64,000 nt of DNA from Candidatus Pseudobacter hemicellulosilyticus (GTDB lineage Bacteria > Bacteroidota > Bacteroidia > Chitinophagales > Chitinophagaceae). Each line of letters opens with the position of its first letter. Position 1 is the stretch's first letter. Location of the stretch: positions 2,418,001 to 2,482,000 of the forward strand of contig CP119311.1 of the NCBI GenBank assembly GCA_029202545.1, read 5' to 3'. The translations under genes were made by a program, and so were the position numbers. The notes beneath the pieces were generated by a model. That model ran no database searches and had not been told where the DNA came from. It saw only the letters and a program-made list of their open reading frames with translations. Positions 24,101 through 31,884 of this stretch are shown here, piece by piece.

Positions 24101-25099
24101 ATGAAAGCGATTATTCCCGTAGCAGGTGCAGGCACCAAGCTACGACCACATACCTATACACAACCCAAAGCGCTGATACCACTGGCCGGTAAAACGATCC
24201 TGAGCATCATTGTGGATCAGTTGCGCGAGGCCGGTATCCAGGAGTTCATCTTCATCACCGGGTACCTGGGACAGAAGATCCAGGACTATGTCCGGGAGAA
24301 CTATCCGGACCTGAACGCTCATTTTGTTCAGCAGAACGAGCGGCATGGCATTGGTCATGCCATCCAGCTGACCAGGGAGATAGTAGGGGATGATGAGATC
24401 TTTGTGGTGCTGGGGGATTCCATCTGCGAATACGATGTAAAGCAGGTGCTGGACATGCCCTATTCCGCCCTGGGTGTAAAAAGGGTGGACGATCCCCGGG
24501 ATTTCGGCGTGGCCGAGATGGGGGAGGACGGCTTTATCAGCCGGGTGGTGGAAAAGCCGCAGATCCCCAAATCCAATATGGCCCTGGTAGGGGTGTACAG
24601 GATCAAGGAAACACCCGCCCTGTTTGAATGCCTGGAGAACAATATCAGGAACAATATCATGAGCCGGGGCGAGTTCAGTATCACGGACGCCCTGGAATGT
24701 ATGATCTCCCGTGGCGCTAAGTTGCAGGCTTTCAAGGTCCAGAACTGGTTTGACTGCGGTAAGAAAGAGACCCTGCTGGAATCCAATGCCACCCTGCTCA
24801 AGAAATTCGGCAGTGTGATAGCCCCCGACCATGTATTTGAGAATACCATAATAGTTCCCCCTGTCAGCATCGCCCGGGGCTGTGAGATCAAGAACAGCAT
24901 TGTAGGGCCTAATGTAACCATCGGGGAAAAGACCACTGTCAACTACTCCATTGTAAAAGACTCCATCATCGGCTCCTTTGCCGACCTCTACGATATTGTG
25001 CTGACCCATTCCCTGATTGGGAGTGATACGGAGGTAAAGGGGGAGAGCCGCAGCCTGAATATTGGCGACAATACTGAGATTGACCTCGGGGAGTCCTGA
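24101..25099 (+). CDS. Sugar-phosphate nucleotidyltransferase
   Basis: The protein has 332 residues. The N-terminal Rossmann-like nucleotidyltransferase domain (about 1-235) has the activated-sugar signature in a variant form: GAGTKLRPHT...PKALIPLAGKT, with Lys where most members have Arg. It also shows VLGDSI and the sugar-binding VEKPQIPKSN. The C-terminus (about 240-332) has hexapeptide-type left-handed beta-helix repeats (IVGPNVTIGEKTTVNYSIV). It should make an NDP-sugar (dTDP-glucose, UDP-GlcNAc or GDP-mannose type) for envelope glycans, but the base and sugar cannot be fixed. It stands alone, with no sugar-modifying genes adjacent. Confidence 0.85.
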   Translation: MKAIIPVAGAGTKLRPHTYTQPKALIPLAGKTILSIIVDQLREAGIQEFIFITGYLGQKIQDYVRENYPDLNAHFVQQNERHGIGHAIQLTREIVGDDEIFVVLGDSICEYDVKQVLDMPYSALGVKRVDDPRDFGVAEMGEDGFISRVVEKPQIPKSNMALVGVYRIKETPALFECLENNIRNNIMSRGEFSITDALECMISRGAKLQAFKVQNWFDCGKKETLLESNATLLKKFGSVIAPDHVFENTIIVPPVSIARGCEIKNSIVGPNVTIGEKTTVNYSIVKDSIIGSFADLYDIVLTHSLIGSDTEVKGESRSLNIGDNTEIDLGES

Positions 25100-25260
25100 T
25101 CATTGCCGGATTAAAATTGATGGTCCCCTACCGGAAATTGGGTATTTAAACCTAACTTTCCAGTCCGTATGCAACATTCCTGAAAAGGGCCGTGTCATTC
25201 GGATGTGCCAAGACTTTGATGAACGGCAGGTATTTCACACCCACCCTTTAAACGCTATTT

Positions 25261-25677
25261 ATGAGAAGTAGAAAGAAACTTCTGCTACTGGCAAGTTTGT
25301 TACCCCTTTCCCTGTTGGCCACCGCCAATACCGAAACCGGTAAAAGAGGGAAAACCGACCCGGTTATTGCTGGAATGGTCTCCGATGCCAGCTCCAAAAA
25401 GCCCGTTCAGGGGGTTACTGTTTCCATTAGTTCAGCCAATAAGAATATCGATAAGGACAGGAAAGAGGTCCTGACCGATGCTGCGGGTAATTTCAAAGTG
25501 CCGGATCTGCCGCCCGGCGAAGTGGTGATCGTGCTGACGAAGAAAGGCTACAAAACAAGTCGTAAAGAAAATGTGGTCATTAAGGAAGGAGTCGCTTTAA
25601 AACTGAATTTTGATATCACCGAAGAAGATGAAAGTGACGTATTTCATCCCCTGATGCGGATGATGGACGGTGATTGA
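25261..25677 (+). CDS. Small exported protein with a carboxypeptidase-regulatory-like domain
   Basis: The protein has 138 residues with a signal peptide (MRSRKKLLLLASLLPLSLLATA). The mature part is one transthyretin-like/CarboxypepD_reg beta sandwich: IAGMVSDASSKKPVQGVTVSI, VLTDAAGNFKVPDLPPGEVVIVLTKKGY and the acidic tail EEDESDVFHPLMRMM. In Bacteroidota this domain usually precedes TonB-dependent receptors; here it is alone. It may act as a small envelope adaptor. It is followed by a strong terminator. Confidence 0.75.
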   Translation: MRSRKKLLLLASLLPLSLLATANTETGKRGKTDPVIAGMVSDASSKKPVQGVTVSISSANKNIDKDRKEVLTDAAGNFKVPDLPPGEVVIVLTKKGYKTSRKENVVIKEGVALKLNFDITEEDESDVFHPLMRMMDGD

Positions 25678-25701
25678 TACATGGGTTTACCCTTTAATGG
25701 G

Positions 25702-25736
25702 AAGCCGCCTTGAGTTGATCAAGGCGGCTTTTTTTT
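25702..25736 (+). terminator. Strong terminator
   Basis: A perfect 12-bp stem AAGCCGCCTTGA / TCAAGGCGGCTT with a 5-nt loop is followed by a T run, 24 bp past the preceding stop. Confidence 0.9.
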
Positions 25737-25740
25737 GGGG

Positions 25741-25794
25741 GTCGAACCAAAATTTTTATTTGAGACGAACCAATGTTCTTTTAGGACGAACCAA
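25741..25794 (-). repeat. Dispersed TGGTTCGTCC element, three phased copies
   Basis: GTCGAACCAA (25741), GACGAACCAA (25764) and GACGAACCAA (25785) are the reverse complement of the core. They are 23 and 21 bp apart, about two helical turns. They lie between two convergent 3' ends, directly after the terminator. Confidence 0.65.
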
Positions 25795-25922
25795 TTGCCG
25801 CTCTATGAATAGGGAACCGCTGACAGCCGCTCCGGATCTGGGTTTCATGCGATGAATGGATAGCAAAAAATAAGGCCAGGATGAGAACACCCCGGCCGAC
25901 TTTCTCGTAAATGAGAAAAATG

Positions 25923-26804
25923 CTAATCGTTCTGGATCGTTAATTGTCCATGTCTTTTACTGAGCGTGAAGCGATCTTTGTTGATCCCTTTAGTGTATCT
26001 GGCCGACTGCTCTGCAGTCAGCTTTTTACGGTTCACGGTCAGCTCACCGTTATCATAATGAATGGTGTAGTTCTTGTTGGTGTTGAGCAGGCCATCAGCT
26101 TCCAGGGCGTAGATCATTTCCTGCCAGCGCTGAAGCTGACCTTCAGCTTTCTTCATTTCCTCCTGTGCTTTTTCCCGGGCCTCATTGATCTTGCTTCTAT
26201 CCAGTTCTATCTTTTGCAGCGCCCTGTTCATTTCTTCTCTGGCTTTGCTCATGGACTCCCGGATCTGCGACATATCCACTTGCCGGGCTTTGGCTATTTC
26301 CTGCTGGATAGCCGCCATTTTCTCCTGGCTGAAAGCTTCCTTCATTTCGGCTTTGGCCCGCTCCATTTCTTCTTTGATCTGCTCTTTGTCTACGGCCTGC
26401 ACCTCTTTTAACGCCTGCTCTATGTCCTTACGTATTTTAGTAAAGTCGATTTTTTCCATGGCCTGCTGCACGGCTGCCCGGATTTTTTCCGCATTGACCT
26501 GCTGGAGAGCGGCGTCCACCTGCTGGCGGATGGCGGCCTCGTTCAATTTTTCCTGGGCGGTTTTCAGTTGCTGACGGATGGCATCCCAGTTTGGCTCAGC
26601 GGCTTTATCCAGCTGGCGCCTTGCTTCTTCCAGTTGCCTGAGTTCCTTATCCAGCGCTTTCTGCCTGGTGGGGAGTGTGTCGGTCTTGCTGCCCGAAGCT
26701 GGTTGCTGTCGGGGCGATTGCTGCCAGGCCATAAGGCCGCCGCTCAGCAGGAGTATGGCAGCCAGGGATAATAGTCCCAACCCTTTTCTGGTGAGTGATT
26801 TCAT
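25923..26804 (-). CDS. Exported coiled-coil protein resembling the BlaR1/M56 C-terminal tail
   Basis: The protein has 293 residues. The N-terminus (MKSLTRKGLGLLSLAAILLLSGGLMAW) is a signal peptide or anchor. Residues 45-220 are an almost continuous charged helix rich in Glu, Lys, Gln and Ala with recurring IRxxxxxAxxEM units, clearly a coiled coil. The last ~60 residues change to DGLLNTNKNYTIHYDNGELTVNRKKL...RYTK. From memory this is like the extracytoplasmic tail that ends many Bacteroidota M56 (BlaR1-like) sensor proteases. The zinc-protease part is absent. Two TACGA-N6-TCGTA operators precede the gene, consistent with control by a BlaI/MecI-type repressor. Function is unknown. Confidence 0.7.
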   Translation of the reverse strand: MKSLTRKGLGLLSLAAILLLSGGLMAWQQSPRQQPASGSKTDTLPTRQKALDKELRQLEEARRQLDKAAEPNWDAIRQQLKTAQEKLNEAAIRQQVDAALQQVNAEKIRAAVQQAMEKIDFTKIRKDIEQALKEVQAVDKEQIKEEMERAKAEMKEAFSQEKMAAIQQEIAKARQVDMSQIRESMSKAREEMNRALQKIELDRSKINEAREKAQEEMKKAEGQLQRWQEMIYALEADGLLNTNKNYTIHYDNGELTVNRKKLTAEQSARYTKGINKDRFTLSKRHGQLTIQND

Positions 26805-26828
26805 GCGTTAAGTTTTAATCGTGAATTG

Positions 26829-26867
26829 TATACGATGGCTTTCGTATAAAGTACGATGTTTTTCGTA
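26829..26867 (-). promoter_or_regulatory. Tandem TACGA-N6-TCGTA operator pair
   Basis: TACGATGGCTTTCGTA (26831-26846, arms extendable to 7 bp as TATACGA/TCGTATA) and TACGATGTTTTTCGTA (26852-26867) are two inverted repeats of identical architecture. Their centres are exactly 21 bp apart, 27-63 bp before the start of the leftward coiled-coil gene. The layout is that of a cooperative dimeric winged-helix repressor such as BlaI/MecI. No such repressor gene is in the window. Confidence 0.65.
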
Positions 26868-26982
26868 AAATGTTGCTTTACGCAGGAAATAGTTGGGAAC
26901 GCATCTTGAAGGGCGGCGGCAAGCATCGGTTATAGTTTTCGGCTTTGGGCAGGCCGGGTTGATTGGTGCAAGGTAGCGGTTC

Positions 26983-27000
26983 TTTTGGTTCGTCCAGAAA
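26983..27000 (+). repeat. Dispersed TGGTTCGTCC element, copy 8
   Basis: TTTTGGTTCGTCCAGAAA lies 47 bp past the stop codon of the leftward ABC permease gene. Confidence 0.5.
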
Positions 27001-27047
27001 AAAATAAAGGTCAGTGCTGACAACGGGCTGTTGTCAGGAAACACTGC

Positions 27048-28370
27048 TTAACTTTTCCTGAATGCCCATTTCCACATCTCTTTCCAGGTTACTTTTTTAC
27101 CATATAACAGGATACCGGTACGGTAGATCTTGGCGGCCACCCAGGTAGTGAGGACAAAACCCAGCACCAGCAGTCCCATGCTCAGGACCAGTTCCCAGGT
27201 GCTGACGCCTGCAGGGATACCATGCGCCAGCCGGGCCATCATCACAATAGGAGAGGTGAGCGGGAACAGGCTGCCGAAGACGGCCATCGGGCTGTTGGGA
27301 TCACTGACTGCCCGGACCATGATCATGATACCAAAAATGATGGGCATGGTGATGGGCAGCAGCAGGCTCTGTGCATCCTGCGGGTCTTCATTTACGGCGC
27401 TGCCTACAGCAGCAAAAAGGGATGAATACAGGAGATAACCACCCAGGAAATAGAAAATAAAGCAGCCGATGATCAGCGGGAAATTAATGCCGCCAACAAT
27501 ACTCATCAACTCTGCCATACCGCCGGAAGGCATCTCAGGAGCGCCTGCAGCTCCGGGCATATGCTGCATGGCTGTTTGCGGATCAGGAACAAAGGAGGGC
27601 AGCAGGGCTGCGAGGACGGACATCAGCACGATCCAGATCAGGAACTGGACCAGTCCAACGGCGCCGATACCCAGTATTTTGCCCATCATCAGCTGAAAAG
27701 GCTTCACGCTGCTCACGATCACTTCGGCAATACGGCTTACTTTTTCTTCCATCACCCCACGCATGACCATGGTGCCATAGATAAACAGTACTATATAGAT
27801 CAGGAAGCCTGAGGTAAAACCAACGGCAGTGGCTACTATACTGGCTTTGTCATCAGCTTCACTGCCGGCAGCGGTGCTGCTCAACGCCGTAATACTGACT
27901 GGTATGGTGGCCTGGGCGCTGTCCAGCTGCTGCCTGCTGATGTTGAAGGACAGCAGTCGCTTTTCTTTCAGCGCTGTATTGATCCGGTTGCTGATCTGCT
28001 CGCGACTGATAACGCCGATGGTACGGGGTGTCCGGATGGAGAGAGAATCCTTTCCCAGCCGGTGACCTTCGTTCACGAACAGGTAACCGCTATATTCCTT
28101 TTTGTCCACCTTTTCTTTCAGGCCGGCTTCTGTTTCAGCGGGCAGGAAAACAAACTGCAGGTCCTTATCACTTTTGATGCTGTCTGTAAAAATACCTGCC
28201 TTATCTGTGACGGCAATACTGATATCGTCATTGCCCTTCATGGAAAAATAGATCATAAGGCCATAAAGACCGAATAATAATACGGGCAGTAATATAGTGC
28301 TGAGCAGGAAGGTCTTTTTGCGTACCCGGCTGTTGAATTCACGTTGGGCAACGATCCAGGTTTTATTCAT
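27048..28370 (-). CDS. ABC transporter permease, NatB/ABC-2 type
   Basis: This inner-membrane permease of an ABC-2 exporter has 440 residues. It has an N-terminal helix (FLLSTILLPVLLFGLYGLMIYF), a large extracytoplasmic domain (about 45-180), and then five to six helices in the C-terminal half (GFLIYIVLFIYGTMVMRGVMEEKVSRIAEVIVSS is the characteristic cytoplasmic coupling region). It matches NatB-like permeases of sodium or antibiotic export systems. Its ATPase is encoded 9 bp upstream, so the two are an operon. The substrate is not deducible. Confidence 0.9.
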   Translation of the reverse strand: MNKTWIVAQREFNSRVRKKTFLLSTILLPVLLFGLYGLMIYFSMKGNDDISIAVTDKAGIFTDSIKSDKDLQFVFLPAETEAGLKEKVDKKEYSGYLFVNEGHRLGKDSLSIRTPRTIGVISREQISNRINTALKEKRLLSFNISRQQLDSAQATIPVSITALSSTAAGSEADDKASIVATAVGFTSGFLIYIVLFIYGTMVMRGVMEEKVSRIAEVIVSSVKPFQLMMGKILGIGAVGLVQFLIWIVLMSVLAALLPSFVPDPQTAMQHMPGAAGAPEMPSGGMAELMSIVGGINFPLIIGCFIFYFLGGYLLYSSLFAAVGSAVNEDPQDAQSLLLPITMPIIFGIMIMVRAVSDPNSPMAVFGSLFPLTSPIVMMARLAHGIPAGVSTWELVLSMGLLVLGFVLTTWVAAKIYRTGILLYGKKVTWKEMWKWAFRKS

Positions 28371-28379
28371 ACAATCAGT

Positions 28380-29315
28380 TTAAGCAGTAATGGGTTCAAA
28401 TTGGCGGGCCAGTGGCGTACCTTCTACCAGCCGGATAAAGATCTCGTTGAGCGAGGGGAGGATCTCCTGGAAAGACTGGATACTGTACTGTGCATCCAGG
28501 AAATGCCGCAGCACATCATTGGGCTGGAATCCATCCCGGATCCGGACCACCAGGCTCTGTGCTTCCACCTGGAGTACTTCAAAGGCGGGTGAGGACAGCT
28601 GCTGTCCCGGGGCTTGTTCAAAGCCGATGCGGAACAGGTGTTCCTTGAACTGCTGTTTCACTTCCCGGACGGTGCCGTCCAGTATTTTGCTGCCTTTGTT
28701 GACAAGAATGATATGATCGCAGATCTCTTCTACCTGCTCCATGCGGTGGGTGCTGAAGATCACGCTGGCGCCCTGTTTGGCGAGGCGGTAGATCTCATCC
28801 TTGATCAGGTTGGCATTTACGGGATCCAGGCCGCTGAATGGTTCGTCCAGGATCACCAGTCGCGGTTCATGCAGCACCGTGGTCACAAACTGCAGTTTCT
28901 GGCTCATACCCTTGCTGAGGTCTTCCACTTTCTTGTTCCACCAGCTCTGCATATCAAAGCGGATGAACCAGTCTTTGACCTTTTTCTCGGCTTCCTGTCT
29001 GGACAGGCCTTTCAGCTGCGCCAGGTAAACGGCCTGCTCACCGATCTTCATCTTCTTATACAATCCTCTCTCTTCGGGCATATACCCGATCTGCAGTACA
29101 TCACTATTAGGATCAAAATGTTTACCGTTAAAAAGGATCTCCCCTTCATCAGGGTAAAAGATGCCGGTGATCATGCGGATGAGGGTGGTTTTCCCTGCTC
29201 CGTTGGGACCCAGCAGGCCAAAGATGCTTCCGGGAGCCAGCGTAAAGCTGATATCATCCACGGCTTTTTGTGTGGCGTAGTATTTTCTCAGGTTCTTTAC
29301 TTCAAGCATATGCAT
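28380..29315 (-). CDS. ABC transporter ATP-binding protein, NatA type
   Basis: This cytoplasmic ATPase of the exporter has 311 residues. Walker A is GPNGAGKTT, the signature is LSKGMSQKLQ, Walker B is LVILDEPFSGLDP, and the switch is STHRMEQVEEICDHI. The C-terminal ~80 residues form the extra DUF4162-like domain found in NatA-type proteins. Two possible starts lie close together (29315 and 29309); MLEVKNLRKYY is the conserved beginning in either case. It is followed directly by its permease gene. Confidence 0.92.
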   Translation of the reverse strand: MHMLEVKNLRKYYATQKAVDDISFTLAPGSIFGLLGPNGAGKTTLIRMITGIFYPDEGEILFNGKHFDPNSDVLQIGYMPEERGLYKKMKIGEQAVYLAQLKGLSRQEAEKKVKDWFIRFDMQSWWNKKVEDLSKGMSQKLQFVTTVLHEPRLVILDEPFSGLDPVNANLIKDEIYRLAKQGASVIFSTHRMEQVEEICDHIILVNKGSKILDGTVREVKQQFKEHLFRIGFEQAPGQQLSSPAFEVLQVEAQSLVVRIRDGFQPNDVLRHFLDAQYSIQSFQEILPSLNEIFIRLVEGTPLARQFEPITA

Positions 29316-29375
29316 AGGCAGCGTTTAAAGGCAGCTTAATTTACTGTTTATTTAGTAGCGGGAACTGGGTAAATA

Positions 29376-30974
29376 TTACAGGCGGTTACGGGTAATGCCA
29401 AGAATTGCTGCAATACGTACGGCAACCCGTTCTCCATCCATGGCGGCGCTGACAATACCGCCGGCATACCCGGCGCCTTCAGCGCAGGGGTATAATCCTG
29501 AAACCTGCGGGTGCTGCAGGGATTCGGGGTCGCGGGGAATGCGTACCGGGGAAGAAGTGCGGGACTCGGTGGCTACCAGGACGGCTTCATTGGTGAAGTA
29601 GCCGGGCATGCCGGGGCGGCCGCGCATTTTTTTACCGAACTCGCGCAAGGCCTGGCGCAGCGCCTGGTGAATGAAACCGGGCAGCACCTCCTGCAGGGGA
29701 GCGGAGCGCAGGCCGGGCAGGTAGGAGCAGTCGGGCAGACTGGCGGATAGTTTTCCTTCCGCAAAATCCACCATGCGCTGGGCGGGTGCTACAAAATGCC
29801 CGCCGCCGGCCTGGAAAGCTTTGGCTTCCACGGCCCGCTGGAATTCCATGGCGGCCAGTGGCCCGAATTGTTTCTGCAGGCCGGCAAAATCTTTATCCTC
29901 CACAGCCACCACCATTCCTGAGTTGGCATAGGGGTTGTTCCTTTTAGAGGGCGACCAGCCATTGACCACCAGTTCACCGGGACTGGTGGCGGCAGGGGCG
30001 ATGATGCCGCCGGGACACATGCAGAAAGAGAATACGCCGCGATTGTCCACCTGCTGCACCAGGCTATAGGAGGCTGGTGGCAGGAAGCTGTCGCGTACGG
30101 TACAATGATATTGCAGCTGATCTATCAGCTGCTGGGGATGTTCCACGCGCACGCCGAGTGCAAAAGGCTTGCTTTCGATCAAAATATGTTGCTGGTGCAG
30201 GAGTGTGAAAATATCCCGGGCCGAATGACCGGTGGCCAGGATAACAGCGTCTGCCATAAAGCGGTCGCCGTCTGCCGTGCCAACGCCTTTAATGCTGTTA
30301 TCGCTGATCAGCAGCTCCGTCACTTTTTTCCCAAAAAGAAAAACACCACCATGTTCCACGATGGCTGCCCGCATGGCTGTGATGATCTGTGGCAGCTTGT
30401 TGGTGCCTACATGCGGATGGGCATCAGAAAGGATATTGGTATCTGCTCCAAACTGCACCAGGATATTGAGGATGCGGTCCACATCGCCGCGCTTGTTACT
30501 GCGGGTATATAGTTTGCCATCGCTGTACGTTCCGGCGCCACCTTCGCCGAAGCAGTAATTGCTTTCGGGGTTCACGATACCTTCCTTGTTGAGCTGTGCC
30601 AGGTCGCGGCGGCGGGCGCGCACATCCTTGCCTCTTTCCAGGACAATAGGTTGAATGCCCTGCTCAATGAGAGCGAGGGCTGCAAACAGGCCGGCAGGGC
30701 CGGCGCCTACCACCACCACTTTGTGGCGTGATCTGGACACATCCTGCAAAGGAATGGTCTGCACCGGTGTTTGCCGGAAAGGCTCCTGAACGAAAGCGTT
30801 GATGGTCAGCAGCACCCAGGGCTGCCTGCTGCGTGCATCAATGGAACGCTTCAGGATATTGTAACCGGTAATGTCTTTTACGGGTACTCCAAGGTGGCTG
30901 GCAGCATATTGCCGCAGGTGCGTGTCAGAGGCTGCCTCGGCGGGCAGCAGTTTCAAAGTGAATTTTTCTTGCAT
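29376..30974 (-). CDS. FAD-dependent dehydrogenase, COG2509 family
   Basis: This flavoprotein oxidoreductase of unknown substrate has 532 residues. The N-terminal ~80 residues form a small alpha/beta domain (DITGYNILKRSIDAR) typical of the family. The FAD-binding dinucleotide fold follows (VVVVGAGPAGLFAAL, 86-100), then the GEGGAGTYSDGKLYTR active-site stretch and a second FAD-contact motif near the C-terminus (GLYPCAEGAGYAGGIVSAAMDG). It is predicted to be cytoplasmic and widely conserved in bacteria, but no reaction is proven. It is a single-gene unit with its own -7 box and no metabolic partner nearby. Confidence 0.88.
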   Translation of the reverse strand: MQEKFTLKLLPAEAASDTHLRQYAASHLGVPVKDITGYNILKRSIDARSRQPWVLLTINAFVQEPFRQTPVQTIPLQDVSRSRHKVVVVGAGPAGLFAALALIEQGIQPIVLERGKDVRARRRDLAQLNKEGIVNPESNYCFGEGGAGTYSDGKLYTRSNKRGDVDRILNILVQFGADTNILSDAHPHVGTNKLPQIITAMRAAIVEHGGVFLFGKKVTELLISDNSIKGVGTADGDRFMADAVILATGHSARDIFTLLHQQHILIESKPFALGVRVEHPQQLIDQLQYHCTVRDSFLPPASYSLVQQVDNRGVFSFCMCPGGIIAPAATSPGELVVNGWSPSKRNNPYANSGMVVAVEDKDFAGLQKQFGPLAAMEFQRAVEAKAFQAGGGHFVAPAQRMVDFAEGKLSASLPDCSYLPGLRSAPLQEVLPGFIHQALRQALREFGKKMRGRPGMPGYFTNEAVLVATESRTSSPVRIPRDPESLQHPQVSGLYPCAEGAGYAGGIVSAAMDGERVAVRIAAILGITRNRL

Positions 30975-31018
30975 GGTGTTAGGTAGTTAGCCTAAAAATC
31001 CTGTTAATGTCAGAACAG

Positions 31019-31026
31019 CAAAAGTA
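31019..31026 (-). promoter_or_regulatory. Promoter -7 box of the COG2509 gene
   Basis: TACTTTTG on the minus strand matches TAnnTTTG exactly and predicts a leader of about 40 nt. Confidence 0.45.
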
Positions 31027-31884
31027 AGGCATTTCAGGCTGCAGGAGCGCTGCTGTGATAGATAGTAAATTGATAAACAGGATGCGTTGACAAGTGTATA
31101 CAACTTCATTGAAGGGTGTGCCGCAAGCTTGTAGATACAGGCGGATAACAAGGGTCAATCAGTTGGAGCGGGATGCTTTTAAGGTATAACAAAATTCCAT
31201 TGTTTGGCCTGTGGAACATAAAAAAATATTTTCAGCGGAGGGCTCAAAAAAAAGATTGCCAATGTTAAGTTGGTATCAAATTATTTGTATCTTCAATGGC
31301 ATCACATTTTATCAACATGAAGAAAGAACGCTCACTAAATACGATCCTTTTTTCTTTCTTCCATCTGGTTCTCTGCAAGATCAAATTCTCAGTAGCAAAC
31401 GTTCATCATGAGCAGTGCGGTATCCGGAAGGTACAACGAGCACCCTGGAATCGTTCAGGGATAGCGCACCATCATATCTACAAAAGTTCAGCCTTCAGGC
31501 AGGTTTTGACGGCGATAGGCGCTGTTATCAATTTTCCGGCATTCGGTGTTTCGAGGTTTTCCACATTGACTGTGCGTTGTGAAAAAAACTTCGTGAAACA
31601 ATTGAAGTAGTTTACGGTAATCCTTATCGGAGGATCAGTAGGCTACACCTGTGTTTTAAAAGAAATGTAAAGAAATTTTTGGTGGAACTAAGGCACGTGG
31701 GTATTGTCGAAAAAACAAGTGAATAAAAAATTTTTTCTTTCACGAAAAATTTTGATATTCGCCCCCCTGCAAAACTTTTTTGGAGTGCAATTTGGTACTA
31801 AATAATCCAAGGATCCTGTGCAGACTATTTGCGGTTGGCATGATAGAATTTTCTTAACTCAACATAAAAACTGCTTGTTGTATA
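31027..31884. other. Long non-coding region before dnaA, possible replication origin
   Basis: About 860 bp lack a convincing gene; short rightward frames at 31211-31411 and 31296-31610 have no family character. One near-consensus DnaA box, TTTTCCACA (31557-31565), is present. Weaker matches are TGTGGAACA (31210), TGTGAAAAA (31579) and GCGGATAAC (31141). The stretch 31660-31800 before dnaA is strongly AT rich (AAAAAATTTTTTCTTTC). The layout is that of an oriC next to dnaA, but the box number is low, and origins in this phylum are not always at dnaA. Confidence 0.3.

Noticed and set aside
26808..27044. Leftward 78-codon frame between the ABC permease and the coiled-coil gene
   Set aside because: It runs through the operator pair and a dispersed repeat, and its composition is not protein-like.
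31296..31610. Rightward 104-codon frame before dnaA (and another at 31211-31411)
   Set aside because: No family character or signal peptide and unusual composition; it covers the likely control or origin region.
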